Source: Shimia biformata (lineage in GTDB: Bacteria; Pseudomonadota; Alphaproteobacteria; Rhodobacterales; Rhodobacteraceae). From it: a stretch of 64,000 bases of DNA. This document shows, piece by piece, positions 54,373 through 63,900 of this stretch. The stretch's first letter is position 1, and each line of letters starts with the position of its first letter. The DNA lies in the NCBI RefSeq assembly GCF_016888515.1, contig NZ_JAFEJK010000005.1, positions 1 through 64,000 of the forward strand. Reading direction: 5' to 3'. The notes beneath the pieces were generated by a model. The model ran no database searches, was not told the DNA's origin, and saw nothing but the letters and a program-made list of their open reading frames with translations. The position numbers were made by a program, and so were the translations under genes.

Positions 54373-55080
54373 ATGTTCTTTGGCATTTTGTTACTGTTGG
54401 GCGGCGCGGCTTTTGCTGGTTCGTTAGCTTTTGATGGATTCTCCGAACAAGATTCAGACGAATCGAATAACCCGGAAGACGAGGAAGATCATGATGCAGG
54501 CAATCCAAGCCCGACCGAAATAGAGCCAAGCATACTTGATGTCCTTTTTCCCTCAGAGCCCGGGGTTCAACTAGATGCCGATCAGCAAATTGAAGTTGGA
54601 AGCGTTGTTGAAGTCACCATTTCGGACGAAAAGATTGAAAACCTTCCAGGGCCATTGTCGGATTGGGTTGTCGAATCTGACGTGGAACGTGTGACGGCAG
54701 GAGAGGAAGACCAGGTCAGTTTTGAGTTTCCTGAGGGAACCGAAGGTTCTCTGATAATTGTTCCGGCCAATTACATCGAAGTGCAAGACGACGCGATCGG
54801 CGACGCGGAAAATACCCACACCGGCTTCAACTTGTACTTTGCTGCAGAGGGAGATGAGTGGCCAGAGGGCTACAAGTGGTCCGAACAAGGAGCTTCCCTC
54901 TACAATACTACTGATATGCCAGACCGAGAGGAAGATTTTGGGAGCATTAGGCTAATTTCTCGAATTGAAACGGGATCATTCGGAACAGAAATGGATGCTA
55001 ATGGCGAAGTGCAGTTTATCTATGACTTCCGCCTGGGAATTCCGGAGATCGAAAGCAATATCGACATTGTCAGAGTTTAG
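54373..55080 (+). CDS. Exported or membrane-anchored acidic protein, unknown function
   Basis: 235 residues from ATG 54373; GGAGGGAG lies immediately upstream, which decides this start over one 10 codons earlier. One hydrophobic N-terminal segment (MFFGILLLLGGAAFAGSLAF) is followed by a very acidic spacer (SEQDSDESNNPEDEEDHDAG) and about 170 residues with beta character (VEVTISDEKIENLPGPLSDW, EGSLIIVPANYIEVQDDAIG, FGSIRLISRIETGSFGTEMD). No family recognised. Codon choice and base composition are much more AT-rich than in the left 53 kb, which marks it as part of the acquired island. It may act with the RTX glycosidase 335 bases downstream. Confidence 0.65.
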   Translation: MFFGILLLLGGAAFAGSLAFDGFSEQDSDESNNPEDEEDHDAGNPSPTEIEPSILDVLFPSEPGVQLDADQQIEVGSVVEVTISDEKIENLPGPLSDWVVESDVERVTAGEEDQVSFEFPEGTEGSLIIVPANYIEVQDDAIGDAENTHTGFNLYFAAEGDEWPEGYKWSEQGASLYNTTDMPDREEDFGSIRLISRIETGSFGTEMDANGEVQFIYDFRLGIPEIESNIDIVRV

Positions 55081-55415
55081 AAATTTCATCAAATTCAAGC
55101 TGCGCGAATTGGATGATATTTGTGCATATTTCCAAAAATATTTTCGCCCCTATTTCAAGATGTAGTACTAGCTATATATTTTGGGGTGCTGTGCGCAACC
55201 TCCCATCTAAGAATTGCTGAATTAGCACAAATTCAGGGAAAACTTGAACTATATACATAATCTAAAAGCTGCGCACAAAATTTTCTCACAAGTTTTGAGA
55301 TGGCAAGATTTTCAAAAAAAACTTCATAATATTCAGCGTTTAGCCTCATTTTCCTCCAATATTGGATGATTTGAGCGCGAATTATCACGCCATCATTTGG
55401 GGTGAGGACTTCGGC
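55081..55415. other. AT-rich intergenic region
   Basis: 335 bases with no supported gene. Runs of A and T (for example GATTTTCAAAAAAAACTTCA near 55310) suggest a curved promoter region for the glycosidase. No repeat or clear terminator was seen. The downstream frame is open back to a TTG at 55362, which I do not use. Confidence 0.5.
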
Positions 55416-58070
55416 ATGCCTAGCTATACCATTGTAGATAACAATAATTATTCTACAGAACAAATTGGTATCGAAATGTTTGGCGCGAATTTCGTCACAA
55501 CATACGACTATGAGTTTTCCGAAGATGATAACCTAAATGAGGTTTTGGAAGCTCTTGGTGTAAGTACTTTTCGATTTCCGGGAGGCGGAGTGACTGAAGG
55601 GGAGTTCGCAGAGGCATCGTTCCTAACCGGGAACTGGTCCGCCGAATCAATGGAGTGGAACGGCGAGGCGCGAACGCTAACTCCTCTTGCGGATTTCTTT
55701 GCAACTGCCGGTCAAGTAAATGCCGATGTTCAACTAGTTATCCCTACTCGAATAGCATTTTTGAAATCAGCTGGTCAGGCGCTTGCTGAGGGCAATTACG
55801 GAGGCCGAAACGAGTTGGATCCCCAGTACTTCGACCTGTTGCGGGATTTCGTTGACCAGGCACTTGAAGAGGCCGAGGCGAACGGAATTGAAGTTACGCG
55901 CTTCGAGATCGGAAACGAATTCTGGTTAGGAGGGGAAATGTCAGCTGCTGAGTATGGCTTTGTGGCGGCAGAGATAGCGAACTTTCTGGACCATGAGTAT
56001 CCTGGGGTTGAAATCATCGTTCAGGTTGTCGCGAGAACAGGAACGTTCAGTCCTGTTGAGGCTCGCGAAGTATTTTTGGAACCGGATGGATCAGGAGACT
56101 TCATCATACACCAAGCCTCGTCTTTTGATGGAGTTCCTCCTTCTGATTGGATTGTTGCGACAATGCCGCCAAACGGCAACACGATAACCCAGACACGCTC
56201 AATTGCTGATGCGATTCTGGCCAACCCACCAGCTTCAAACGTTATCGACGGTGTGGTTGAACATGTTTACTTTGATGGCGGATTTGATGGCGTGGATGGC
56301 CAGCGTGATTTTGCGCTGGCATCGATTTTCGACCATTTTTGCAGCAGAATTGGCAGAACCAATCTCGACTACTTTGTGACCGAATGGTCTCCGAGGAATC
56401 CTCGCCATACCGATGGGGCTGACAATCTTGGGAACGCCAACGGGCTTCAATATGCTCACATGACGGTCGAGGTCTTTTTTGAGTTGGTTTCAAACGGAAT
56501 TGACGGTGCAAACTTTTGGCCAATGACTTTCGCCAACCCGAATACGGAAAGTCGAACATTGATTGATAGCGTGGATGGTGAGTTGACGTTTGGTGGTGTG
56601 GCATTCGCCTGGTTGTCGAGGGCGACGGTTGGAATGTCCGCTATCGCAGATTTTGAGGTGCAAGGCGAGTTGTCCGTGCATGCCTTTGGAGATGATGATG
56701 GTGTGGCAATTTTTGTTGGTGATCGAGACGGTGAGGCCAATACCGGTTCGAATGAAATTACTCTGAATTTGGAGGGTTTAGGGGTCAGCAACTTCTATTT
56801 TGTCACGATATCCGGCCTTACTTCTGAAAATGGAGTACATGACGAGAATTCAGCGAACGCTGTTGTGGCGAACTCAGGTGGCTATATGGCAAACGGTGAT
56901 TTGTCTTTTGAGTTAGGTGCTTGGGAACTGGCGTTGGTTGATATTCAACTTGTTTCGAACGAAGACGACCAACTCCACGGGTCGAATTTGAACGATGTTA
57001 TCCGCGGAATGGGAGGAAACGACTGGATCAATGGGCTCGGCGGAGACGACTCAATTGAAGGCAAGCAGGGCAACGACACTTTGCGTGGTAGCGAAGGCGA
57101 CGACACTCTAAAGGGGGGCTGGGGCGAAGATATTCTGTACGGAGGAACCGGGAATGATTGTCTAGAAGGCAGTCATGGCCAGGACGAGCTTCACGGTGGA
57201 ATCGGAAACGATGTGCTTCGTGGGGATGATGGAAACGATGTCCTTCTTGGCGGTGATGGAAATGACACAATCTATTCGGGCGAGGGATCTGATCATGTGC
57301 TTGGTGGCGACGGGAGTGATTTGATTTTTGTTCGGACAAGTGAAGTGGCTGAGCTTGGTTGGAGCGGACTGAACGTTAACGGAAACGGTCAAGTTGGTAC
57401 AATGCGCTATGTAAGTATAGACGGAATGAACAGGTACTCCGATGTAGTTGATGGTGGCAGCGGAATCGATACACTCGTCTTGAGTGATCAAAACGATGCA
57501 TACTTTTTGCAAGACGACTTTGCGGACATGCCGGACGGCGTCGATACAGAACTAAGCCCTTGGGGAAATGAGAGTCCTGCACGTTTCCGGAATATAGAAA
57601 TAATAGATGCGCGTGGCGGAAACGACCTGGTGGACATGACCAGCCACATGTTTGTTAGTGGTGGCGTAACTGTCCTTGGCGGCAATGGAAATGATACGAT
57701 TTGGGGGTCGGCTTCCAGTGAGAGATTGGAAGGGGAGGCTGGCGATGACATTATTTTTGGAGGAGCAGGGGCCGACACTCTAGTAGGTGGATCGGGCGCT
57801 GACGTTTTTGAATTCACATCCACGTCTTCCCAATCTCGCTTGGAAGACTTTTCTATCTCTGAAGGAGATAGTTTGATTTTCTATTCTCAACCAACCGTGC
57901 TGTTTGACGCGTTGACCCTGAGACTACATGGGCAGAATCTTCAGATTGACTTCAGCAGCGATTTTGAAGACGGAGTAACCAACACGTTATCCATAGAACT
58001 TTCGGTTGAATCGCTTGCGTCAATACAAAGCGTGGGCTTGAGTGCTCTGGATTTTGAAATTTTGGCCTAA
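55416..58070 (+). CDS. Secreted glycoside hydrolase (clan GH-A-like) with RTX repeats
   Basis: 884 residues from ATG 55416 (GAGG upstream). Residues about 15-370 form a TIM-barrel-like glycosidase: STFRFPGGGVTEGEFAEASF, VTRFEIGNEFWLGGEMSAAE with the putative acid/base Glu168 in the Asn-Glu pair, and LDYFVTEWSPRNPRHTDGAD with the putative nucleophile Glu323. The RFPGG/GNE/TEW pattern fits clan A families such as GH39, GH51 or GH79, and I cannot choose between them. A beta-sandwich follows (residues about 370-515), then two RTX blocks (GGNDWINGLGGDDSIEGKQG; GGAGADTLVGGSGADVFEF). No signal peptide; type I export is expected. AT-rich relative to the left part of the window, in the island between IS remnants. 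Confidence 0.8.
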   Translation: MPSYTIVDNNNYSTEQIGIEMFGANFVTTYDYEFSEDDNLNEVLEALGVSTFRFPGGGVTEGEFAEASFLTGNWSAESMEWNGEARTLTPLADFFATAGQVNADVQLVIPTRIAFLKSAGQALAEGNYGGRNELDPQYFDLLRDFVDQALEEAEANGIEVTRFEIGNEFWLGGEMSAAEYGFVAAEIANFLDHEYPGVEIIVQVVARTGTFSPVEAREVFLEPDGSGDFIIHQASSFDGVPPSDWIVATMPPNGNTITQTRSIADAILANPPASNVIDGVVEHVYFDGGFDGVDGQRDFALASIFDHFCSRIGRTNLDYFVTEWSPRNPRHTDGADNLGNANGLQYAHMTVEVFFELVSNGIDGANFWPMTFANPNTESRTLIDSVDGELTFGGVAFAWLSRATVGMSAIADFEVQGELSVHAFGDDDGVAIFVGDRDGEANTGSNEITLNLEGLGVSNFYFVTISGLTSENGVHDENSANAVVANSGGYMANGDLSFELGAWELALVDIQLVSNEDDQLHGSNLNDVIRGMGGNDWINGLGGDDSIEGKQGNDTLRGSEGDDTLKGGWGEDILYGGTGNDCLEGSHGQDELHGGIGNDVLRGDDGNDVLLGGDGNDTIYSGEGSDHVLGGDGSDLIFVRTSEVAELGWSGLNVNGNGQVGTMRYVSIDGMNRYSDVVDGGSGIDTLVLSDQNDAYFLQDDFADMPDGVDTELSPWGNESPARFRNIEIIDARGGNDLVDMTSHMFVSGGVTVLGGNGNDTIWGSASSERLEGEAGDDIIFGGAGADTLVGGSGADVFEFTSTSSQSRLEDFSISEGDSLIFYSQPTVLFDALTLRLHGQNLQIDFSSDFEDGVTNTLSIELSVESLASIQSVGLSALDFEILA

Positions 58071-58235
58071 ATTTAATCGTTTTGTAACCAATTTTTGCCA
58101 ATCTGAACGGGTTGAGCAGCACTAAACTTATCAACTGAAAACCAAAACTGAAACTGAAACTTGTAATCCCCTCGGCTAGGGCCGCCGGTCCCTTCCGAGC
58201 TGTGATGACACCCGTCTAGTTTCCGTGACAAGCCT

Positions 58236-58880
58236 TTGGAGGCAGACGCGGATTTGGCCAACGGATTGAAGGAAATTGAACAGTTGTTTGCGGATTCCAG
58301 TATGGTCACAGACCCCCGCGATCAAGTTGTCTTTGTGAGCGAGATTGCTGAAGCGCTGGGCATGACACGCGACAGAGTTTGCGATTTGATACGCCAAGGG
58401 GAATTGGTTCCGGACATCACGATTCATCGAGGAAGATATGAAACACCATACTTTGTGTCGGTGTTTTGCCTGTTTGGATTTGCCTTGAAGTCCCTCGTGG
58501 CTACCTGTGCCAGCCAAGTCGAGATTGTAGAGGAAATTTTGGACGAAATGGCCTTCGAATTGGACCATGCTACCGAACTGTTGCCGACATCCCTCCACCT
58601 TGACCTGCATTGGTGGCTATATCGTGTTTCAGCAGACGCAATGCGGGAAGTTATTGATTGGTCGGAATTTCAAAATGCATCCACCATCTCGTTGTTCAGA
58701 TCCGCGTTCAAAGGGTTTGTTCTTCGTGCGGCAAAAACCAAATGCCCGGATGCGGAAATTTTCCACATTGAACCTTTCAGCCGTTCTGAACGTTTGCTCT
58801 CGCTTTCCAGGCACGATCCCATCGCACCCGCGACGAATTATCGGAGTCCGCCCTTCTGTGGAGATCCACAGTGTTGCTGA
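58236..58880 (+). CDS. Hypothetical protein with helix-turn-helix, possibly truncated
   Basis: 214 residues from TTG 58236; ATG 58302 is the first Met and no start has a good ribosome-binding site. Residues about 30-60 (VVFVSEIAEALGMTRDRVCD, then LIRQGELVPD) form a helix-turn-helix like that of AlpA/excisionase or TniQ C-terminal regions. The remainder (IVEEILDEMAFELDHATELL, LHWWLYRVSADAMREVIDWS) is helical and unrecognised. The last 20 residues look like read-through into non-coding DNA at the IS5 junction, so the natural C-terminus may be lost. A recombination-related origin such as a TniQ fragment is only a possibility. Confidence 0.45.
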   Translation: MEADADLANGLKEIEQLFADSSMVTDPRDQVVFVSEIAEALGMTRDRVCDLIRQGELVPDITIHRGRYETPYFVSVFCLFGFALKSLVATCASQVEIVEEILDEMAFELDHATELLPTSLHLDLHWWLYRVSADAMREVIDWSEFQNASTISLFRSAFKGFVLRAAKTKCPDAEIFHIEPFSRSERLLSLSRHDPIAPATNYRSPPFCGDPQCC

Positions 58881-58954
58881 CGCAGCAAACAGAGGTCTGA
58901 ACAACACGGGATCGCTTCTCTTTTCAGGCTGTTCGCGTTTTCCGAGGTGTAGGA

Positions 58955-59540
58955 AATGTATTTGCCGGTTGGCTGCCGAGCACGGCGAACAGAAGACAGT
59001 TATGATCGACGCGACCTACCTGAAGGCCCACCGAACAGCGACCAGCATGGGCGTAAAAAAGGGGGGCGTGGACGCCTGATCGGTCGGACCAAGGGCGGCA
59101 TGAACACGAAGCTGCACGCCATCTGCGACAGCCGCGGGCGTCCTCTGAACCTCTTTGTGACTGCCGGTCAAGTCAGCGACTACATCGGCGCGCGGGCATT
59201 GCTGAGCAGCCTGCCGGATGTCGATTGGCTCCTCGAGGACCGCGGCTATGACGCCGACTGGTTCAGAGAAGCGTTGAAAGACAAGGGTTACGCGCGTGTA
59301 TCCACGGCCGCAAGCAGCGCAAGAAAACTGTGAAATACGACAAGCGCCGCTACAAACGCCGGAACCGGATCGAGATCATGTTCTGCAGGCTCAAGGATTG
59401 GCGGCGCGTGGCAACCCGATACGACCGCTGCCCAAAGGTCTTCCTCTCAGCCATCGCGCTCGCAGCCGTCGTCATCTACTGGTTATGGATCCTGACCCTA
59501 GCCTCAATCCGGTCCAAGCCCAATCTTCATTCTTTTTAAA
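58955..59540 (+). pseudogene. IS5-family (IS427-group) transposase, 5'-truncated and frameshifted
   Basis: Three frames together give the C-terminal two-thirds of an IS427-type transposase. Frame one carries LAAEHGEQKTVMIDATYLKA, then HRTATSMGVKKGG. After a shift at A6G6 (59055-59066), the next frame gives RGRLIGRTKGGMNTKLHAIC and VDWLLEDRGYDADWFREALK. After a second shift near 59290, a third frame gives ACIHGRKQRKKTVKYDKRRY, then NRIEIMFCRLKDWRRVATRY. The first shift may be the programmed site of this group; the second is probably a mutation. The DNA-binding N-terminus is absent, so the element is dead. Confidence 0.8.
59055..59061 (+). other. Slippery heptamer A AAA AAG of the IS5 remnant
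   Basis: The A6 run is followed by G6 at the exact point where the reading frame changes from MGVKKGG to RGRLIGRTKGG. This heptamer is a classical site for ribosomal slippage in bacterial transposase genes. Confidence 0.5.
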
Positions 59541-59600
59541 CTGAGTTTAACCGCGCGCGGTTAGCAAGGCTCTCGAGCCAAAGCTCTGTATTAACAACAA

Positions 59601-60575
59601 ATGGATAGAAAAATGACCTACACCACTGACTCCGACTTCCTGCAAGAGATCTTGGACCGCCAATCTGATGCGGCCGAAGTTTCGCACCTGCGCCCCACCG
59701 ACCCTTCCCGCCCCCAAAATCCTGAGGGTGTTCAATCCAGCATTTTCGAAATTGACGGCGTTGAAGAGCTGTTTATTGACGACCTTCCCAAGGCACCGCA
59801 GGTCAAGTCTGTTGATGCAATCAAGGCCGATCTGGAAACGGGTGCGATCACCAAATACGAGGCACTGATTTCGGTCTTGTTTTCAACGTTATATCACCCC
59901 GATCAGACCGCGCTGTCCTTCACGCGCGAAGATCTCGTGGCGGCTGCGAACAATCTCGGCGTGTCGCCGCCTTCGAATATTGGAGATGTGCTTTACGCCT
60001 ATCGACACCGTGCCCCGCTACCGGCGTGGATCCAGGCTACTGCGACCGAAGGAAAGGCCTGGTCAATTGAACCAGCAGGTCGCGGACAGTACGTAATGGC
60101 GCAAAGCGCTCCGCTTTGGATCGAGGCACCAGACGACATCGAGATGTCCTGGCTGGAAGATCCGACGCCTGGTACCGCCCGGGAATTCGGACTGGAGGGC
60201 ACCGCGCTGCTGGAGGCCATTTTGCGCTCAGGCGACGTGCTGAGCGACTTTCTGCAACTCGACATGTATCACTTACAGAGTCAGGTACGGACACATATCG
60301 CCAGTTTTGGCCAGGTCGAAATCGGGATGAGTTTTGTGGGTGCCGACACTGAGACATCCGTCGCGGTTGCGGTTCAGCTGTGCGGCCAGGGTGGTGCAGT
60401 GAGCCTTGCAAAGATGGGCCAATATGACGCGTATTTGCAGTCCCGCTTTTTCGGGCACACGAGCAGGCAGGTGATCGCGCAGCTCATCGGTCCCCACAAA
60501 GTCCATCTGATGGATGTCGACCTCTCGGATGGTGAGCCAATAGTGCGCCAACACCACCTCTATAATCTGGTCTGA
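59601..60575 (+). CDS. Endonuclease-like protein, probably catalytically degenerate
   Basis: 324 residues; ATG 59601, or 59613 after GGATAG. The N-terminal half contains NIGDVLYAYRHRAPLPAWIQ followed by GKAWSIEPAGRGQYVM, a block I associate with a widespread restriction-endonuclease-like family. The C-terminal half aligns with that family's PD-(D/E)xK core: FGQVEIGMSFVGADTE where GQxEIDxxYVG is expected, and VAVAVQLCGQGGAV where VPVQAKGGxD is expected. The metal-binding Asp is replaced by Gly and the catalytic Lys by Cys. It ends QHHLYNLV, as the family ends HYRLV. A good terminator follows. It may be a dead or repurposed nuclease of a mobile element; the family assignment is from memory. Confidence 0.5.
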   Translation: MDRKMTYTTDSDFLQEILDRQSDAAEVSHLRPTDPSRPQNPEGVQSSIFEIDGVEELFIDDLPKAPQVKSVDAIKADLETGAITKYEALISVLFSTLYHPDQTALSFTREDLVAAANNLGVSPPSNIGDVLYAYRHRAPLPAWIQATATEGKAWSIEPAGRGQYVMAQSAPLWIEAPDDIEMSWLEDPTPGTAREFGLEGTALLEAILRSGDVLSDFLQLDMYHLQSQVRTHIASFGQVEIGMSFVGADTETSVAVAVQLCGQGGAVSLAKMGQYDAYLQSRFFGHTSRQVIAQLIGPHKVHLMDVDLSDGEPIVRQHHLYNLV

Positions 60576-60947
60576 GAATTCTCAGCCGTAATCAAATGAA
60601 TAGCCCGCCGAATGTCGGCGGGCTTTTTGCGTTCATCAGGGGAAAGATTAAATCGTTGGCAGGGTTCGGTCCATTCGCATCGAAATCGCCAACTGCGCAT
60701 GTGTCTTTTCAGACCGTACCTTCCACCTTCAAAGGCCTGACCAGCGTCTGACGCACATAATAGTTAAGACACCATAAACACCGAGGTTTGGTTACCTCGC
60801 ATTTTAATCCCCACGAAACCGCCTCCGGTCAAACCAGCCTCACGGGCAATTCCGCCCGCAAGAATGACGAGGCGAAGGTCATGCTGAAACGGTTGGAGAA
60901 AGCTCCTCTGGATACAGCGATCCGCAAGCCTCGCGGGAGCCGAGGCA
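60576..60947. other. Intergenic region with terminator
   Basis: 372 bases. It begins with the terminator described separately. The rest has no convincing gene: a 62-codon frame at 60788-60976 starts with TTG and lacks a ribosome-binding site. No repeats noticed. It probably carries the promoter of the large downstream gene. Confidence 0.5.
60603..60628 (+). terminator. Rho-independent terminator
   Basis: GCCCGCCGA pairs perfectly with TCGGCGGGC around an ATG loop and is followed by TTTTT. It lies 27 bases after the stop of the endonuclease-like gene. Confidence 0.9.
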
Positions 60948-63900
60948 TTGGAACACAAACACAGCTTTTTACCTGACGAGCAACAAAACACCCCATTGAA
61001 CGCGCGGATCACGGTTCTGCGCTCGACTGAAGGGAAACACCTTTCAAAGAAGATCTATCCAGATCAAGTCGCCCCTTATGACCGGGCAACTTTTTTCGAG
61101 CCCAAGTCGGTTGTCATTGGCGGTTTTGATGATCTGGTCACTTTGCTGCGCGCACTTGAACAAAGGACCGACAGCATTGTTGTTCAGGGCAGCGTCACCG
61201 ACGACGCCCGTTCCCAATCCGTCATCCGTCGGCTGATCCATGACAAGCCCGATGCCAAAGCGACGCTGGTCGATGCCGGGTCAAACCTGCTGAATTTTGA
61301 CATCGATGACCTCGAGTTTCCCGACACGTTGGGCTGGCATGATCCGACATCGCTGGCGCAATGGGTTTGGGATGGCATTGTCGAACGTCTGCCCGATCTG
61401 AGGGGCGCCAATGTCTTTTGGCAGGCCTCGAGTCGGGCGGGTACAGCCGGTGTGGCACATCTGGCGAAGTTTCATTTTTGGTGCTTGTCCAGCAGAACGC
61501 TCCGCGCCGATGAGCGCAAAGAGATCTATTTGAAAACTGGTGCTGACGAGAGCCTCGCCGGAGCCGCGCAGCCACACTACATCGCGCGCCCGGCATTCAT
61601 TAATGTCGTCGATCCGCTTGCTGGCTTGCCGCGATCAGGTGTTTTTGAGGGTGGTCAAGACTGGGCAGAGATTTCTCCACCGGCGGTGGTGCAGAAGAAA
61701 TCTGATAAACAGAACCATCCCTCACCGCGCCCAACACCACGTACACCCGCGCCCACGCGTCTTTCCACTTCCACGAGCCAATTTGGCCGGAAGGCATTAC
61801 GTGCTGCCGAACGGAAGATTCTGGCCGCAGCCCAACGGAACACCACGATCTACACGCAATCCTATTACATCGGTGGCCTCGTCGCCGGCGGAGTGGTGGC
61901 GCTTTCAGACGCTGAAGATGTTTTGCTGCGGGCCGGTGAAGCGTCTGGCCACAGGCGATATGCGCAGGCGGTTGAGAATGGCCTTGCGGCAGGTCAGCTG
62001 CGTCCGATTTCAATTTCTGAACACCCTTCAGAGATCTCGCCTTTTCACGATGCACCAAGCGAGCGCCGCGCTGACGCCATTCAGCGTCATGGCGACATCA
62101 TCCGGGACTGGGGTCGCAGAGCCATCGCTTATGCAAGAGCTGCTAAGGCTGCCATGGAAGGTCACTTGCCATCGGATTTGGAGGCAGCAGATGGGGTGGA
62201 ACCCCCTACCCTCTCATGTCCGCGGGAAATGCTGACGGGAGCACAAGGCGTCGGTAAAACAGCCGCTCTGGTGGGTCGCAATGGCCGGTCCGATGTGCTG
62301 CACGATGCGACCGGCCTTGTTACGCTGATGCTCTTGCCCGGCCATGCCAAAGTCGCTGAGGCGTGTGAGGATTTCCAGCGCAATGCGGACGATGATGCCC
62401 CCAAAGCCATCATTCTGCGCGGAAGAGGTCAGGAGGATCCGAACCAGCCCGGCCAGCAGATGTGCCGGGTGACCGGATTGGCGGCAAAGCTGTCTCGACA
62501 AGGCCTGTCCGTGCGTGGCCATCTCTGCACCAAATGTCCTTTTCGTCAGACTTGCGGCTATCTGCACCAGGAAAAGCAAATCAAGAGGTCGGCTGCATCA
62601 TCACAAGGCGCCGTCATCTTTGCACCGCATGACTATGCTCACTATCCCTTGCCAGGTCAGGTTCGGCCCGATCAGGTGGTCTTTGATGAACGTCCTCGGG
62701 ATCTTGGCGTGGAGATCATCGATCTCGATCCATCCGTTCTGCGGGAAGATCTGGAGTATCACGGTGAGCCTTGGCTGCGGTCGCCGAGCAAAGCAGAAGA
62801 GGCGCGCCTGGAGGCCCTGTTCTATCAGTTTTCTGCTATCCGACCGCTACAGCAAGCCATACTCGCAGCTATTCAGGACGATCCGGATCGACTGCTGCAC
62901 GGCCTCCGATGTCGGGACGTGTCAAAAGACCTGATCGAGACAGCACTGGAAGGTCTTGACTGCTTCCAGCCATGGGATGTCTCGAGCACTGTGCATGCGG
63001 CTTGCAAAAGAGCCACGGCCCATGCATCCGCACAAAGTGCATCCAAGGCCCTCGCGGCAGCGCAGCATCAACTGTCGCTCTTGCCTGATAGCAATCTCAA
63101 GAAACTGCAAATTCTGTTCGAGGCGCTACTTCTCCAGATTGACCGGGATAGCGACGCAGCGGAGGGGATTGAGATTGAAGACACCAATGGCGAGGGCTGC
63201 GTGATCTATGTCAGCCGCATAAGGCCCATTGTTCATGGAGAGCAAACACCACTCCTTCATCTCGACGGTACGGGAGAAATCGAGATTGCCCGGGCTTTGT
63301 TTGGATCTGATCTGATTCATCATCACGTGCCGGTCGAGCGTAATGCCTGCTTCACCCAAATTGTTGGAACCCAGTTTTCCAAGTCCCGGATCTGTGGGCA
63401 TTCAAGTCGCGTGATCGCGGACGAAGATGCAAATGAGGATACAAATCGCTTTCGTCGCTATGTCCGCGAGGTCGTCGGAAGGATTCCTGAGGCTGCGGTT
63501 TTTGCATGCCGCCCGGTGCTGGAAGCGCTTGGTTTGGATGGCGAAGAGCGTGCCGGGCATTTTGGCAATCTGCGCGGCCGCAACACCTGGGAGGAGTATC
63601 CTTCAGCGATCATTATCGGACGAGAGCAACCATCGCCGCGGGATGTCGAGCGGATCGCCCGCGCCTTTGCCGCGCAGGCCGGTGACACGCTCAAGCCATC
63701 TGAGTATGTTCCGACCTGGCGCGGCATTCGCACGCGAGATGGCGCTGTTCCGCTTGAAGTCATGACACATCCCGATCCCTGGGCAGACCGCGTATTGCGT
63801 CAGATTCGTGAGGCAGAAATCGAGCAAGCGGTCGACCGGATCAGATTGATCCACAACACATCACCAAAAACAGTCTATCTCCTGTCGCCTGTCGCAATCG

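Noticed and set aside
60788-60976. 62-codon frame before the primase-helicase gene
   Set aside because: TTG start, no ribosome-binding site, no recognisable motif, and its end overlaps the better-supported downstream start.
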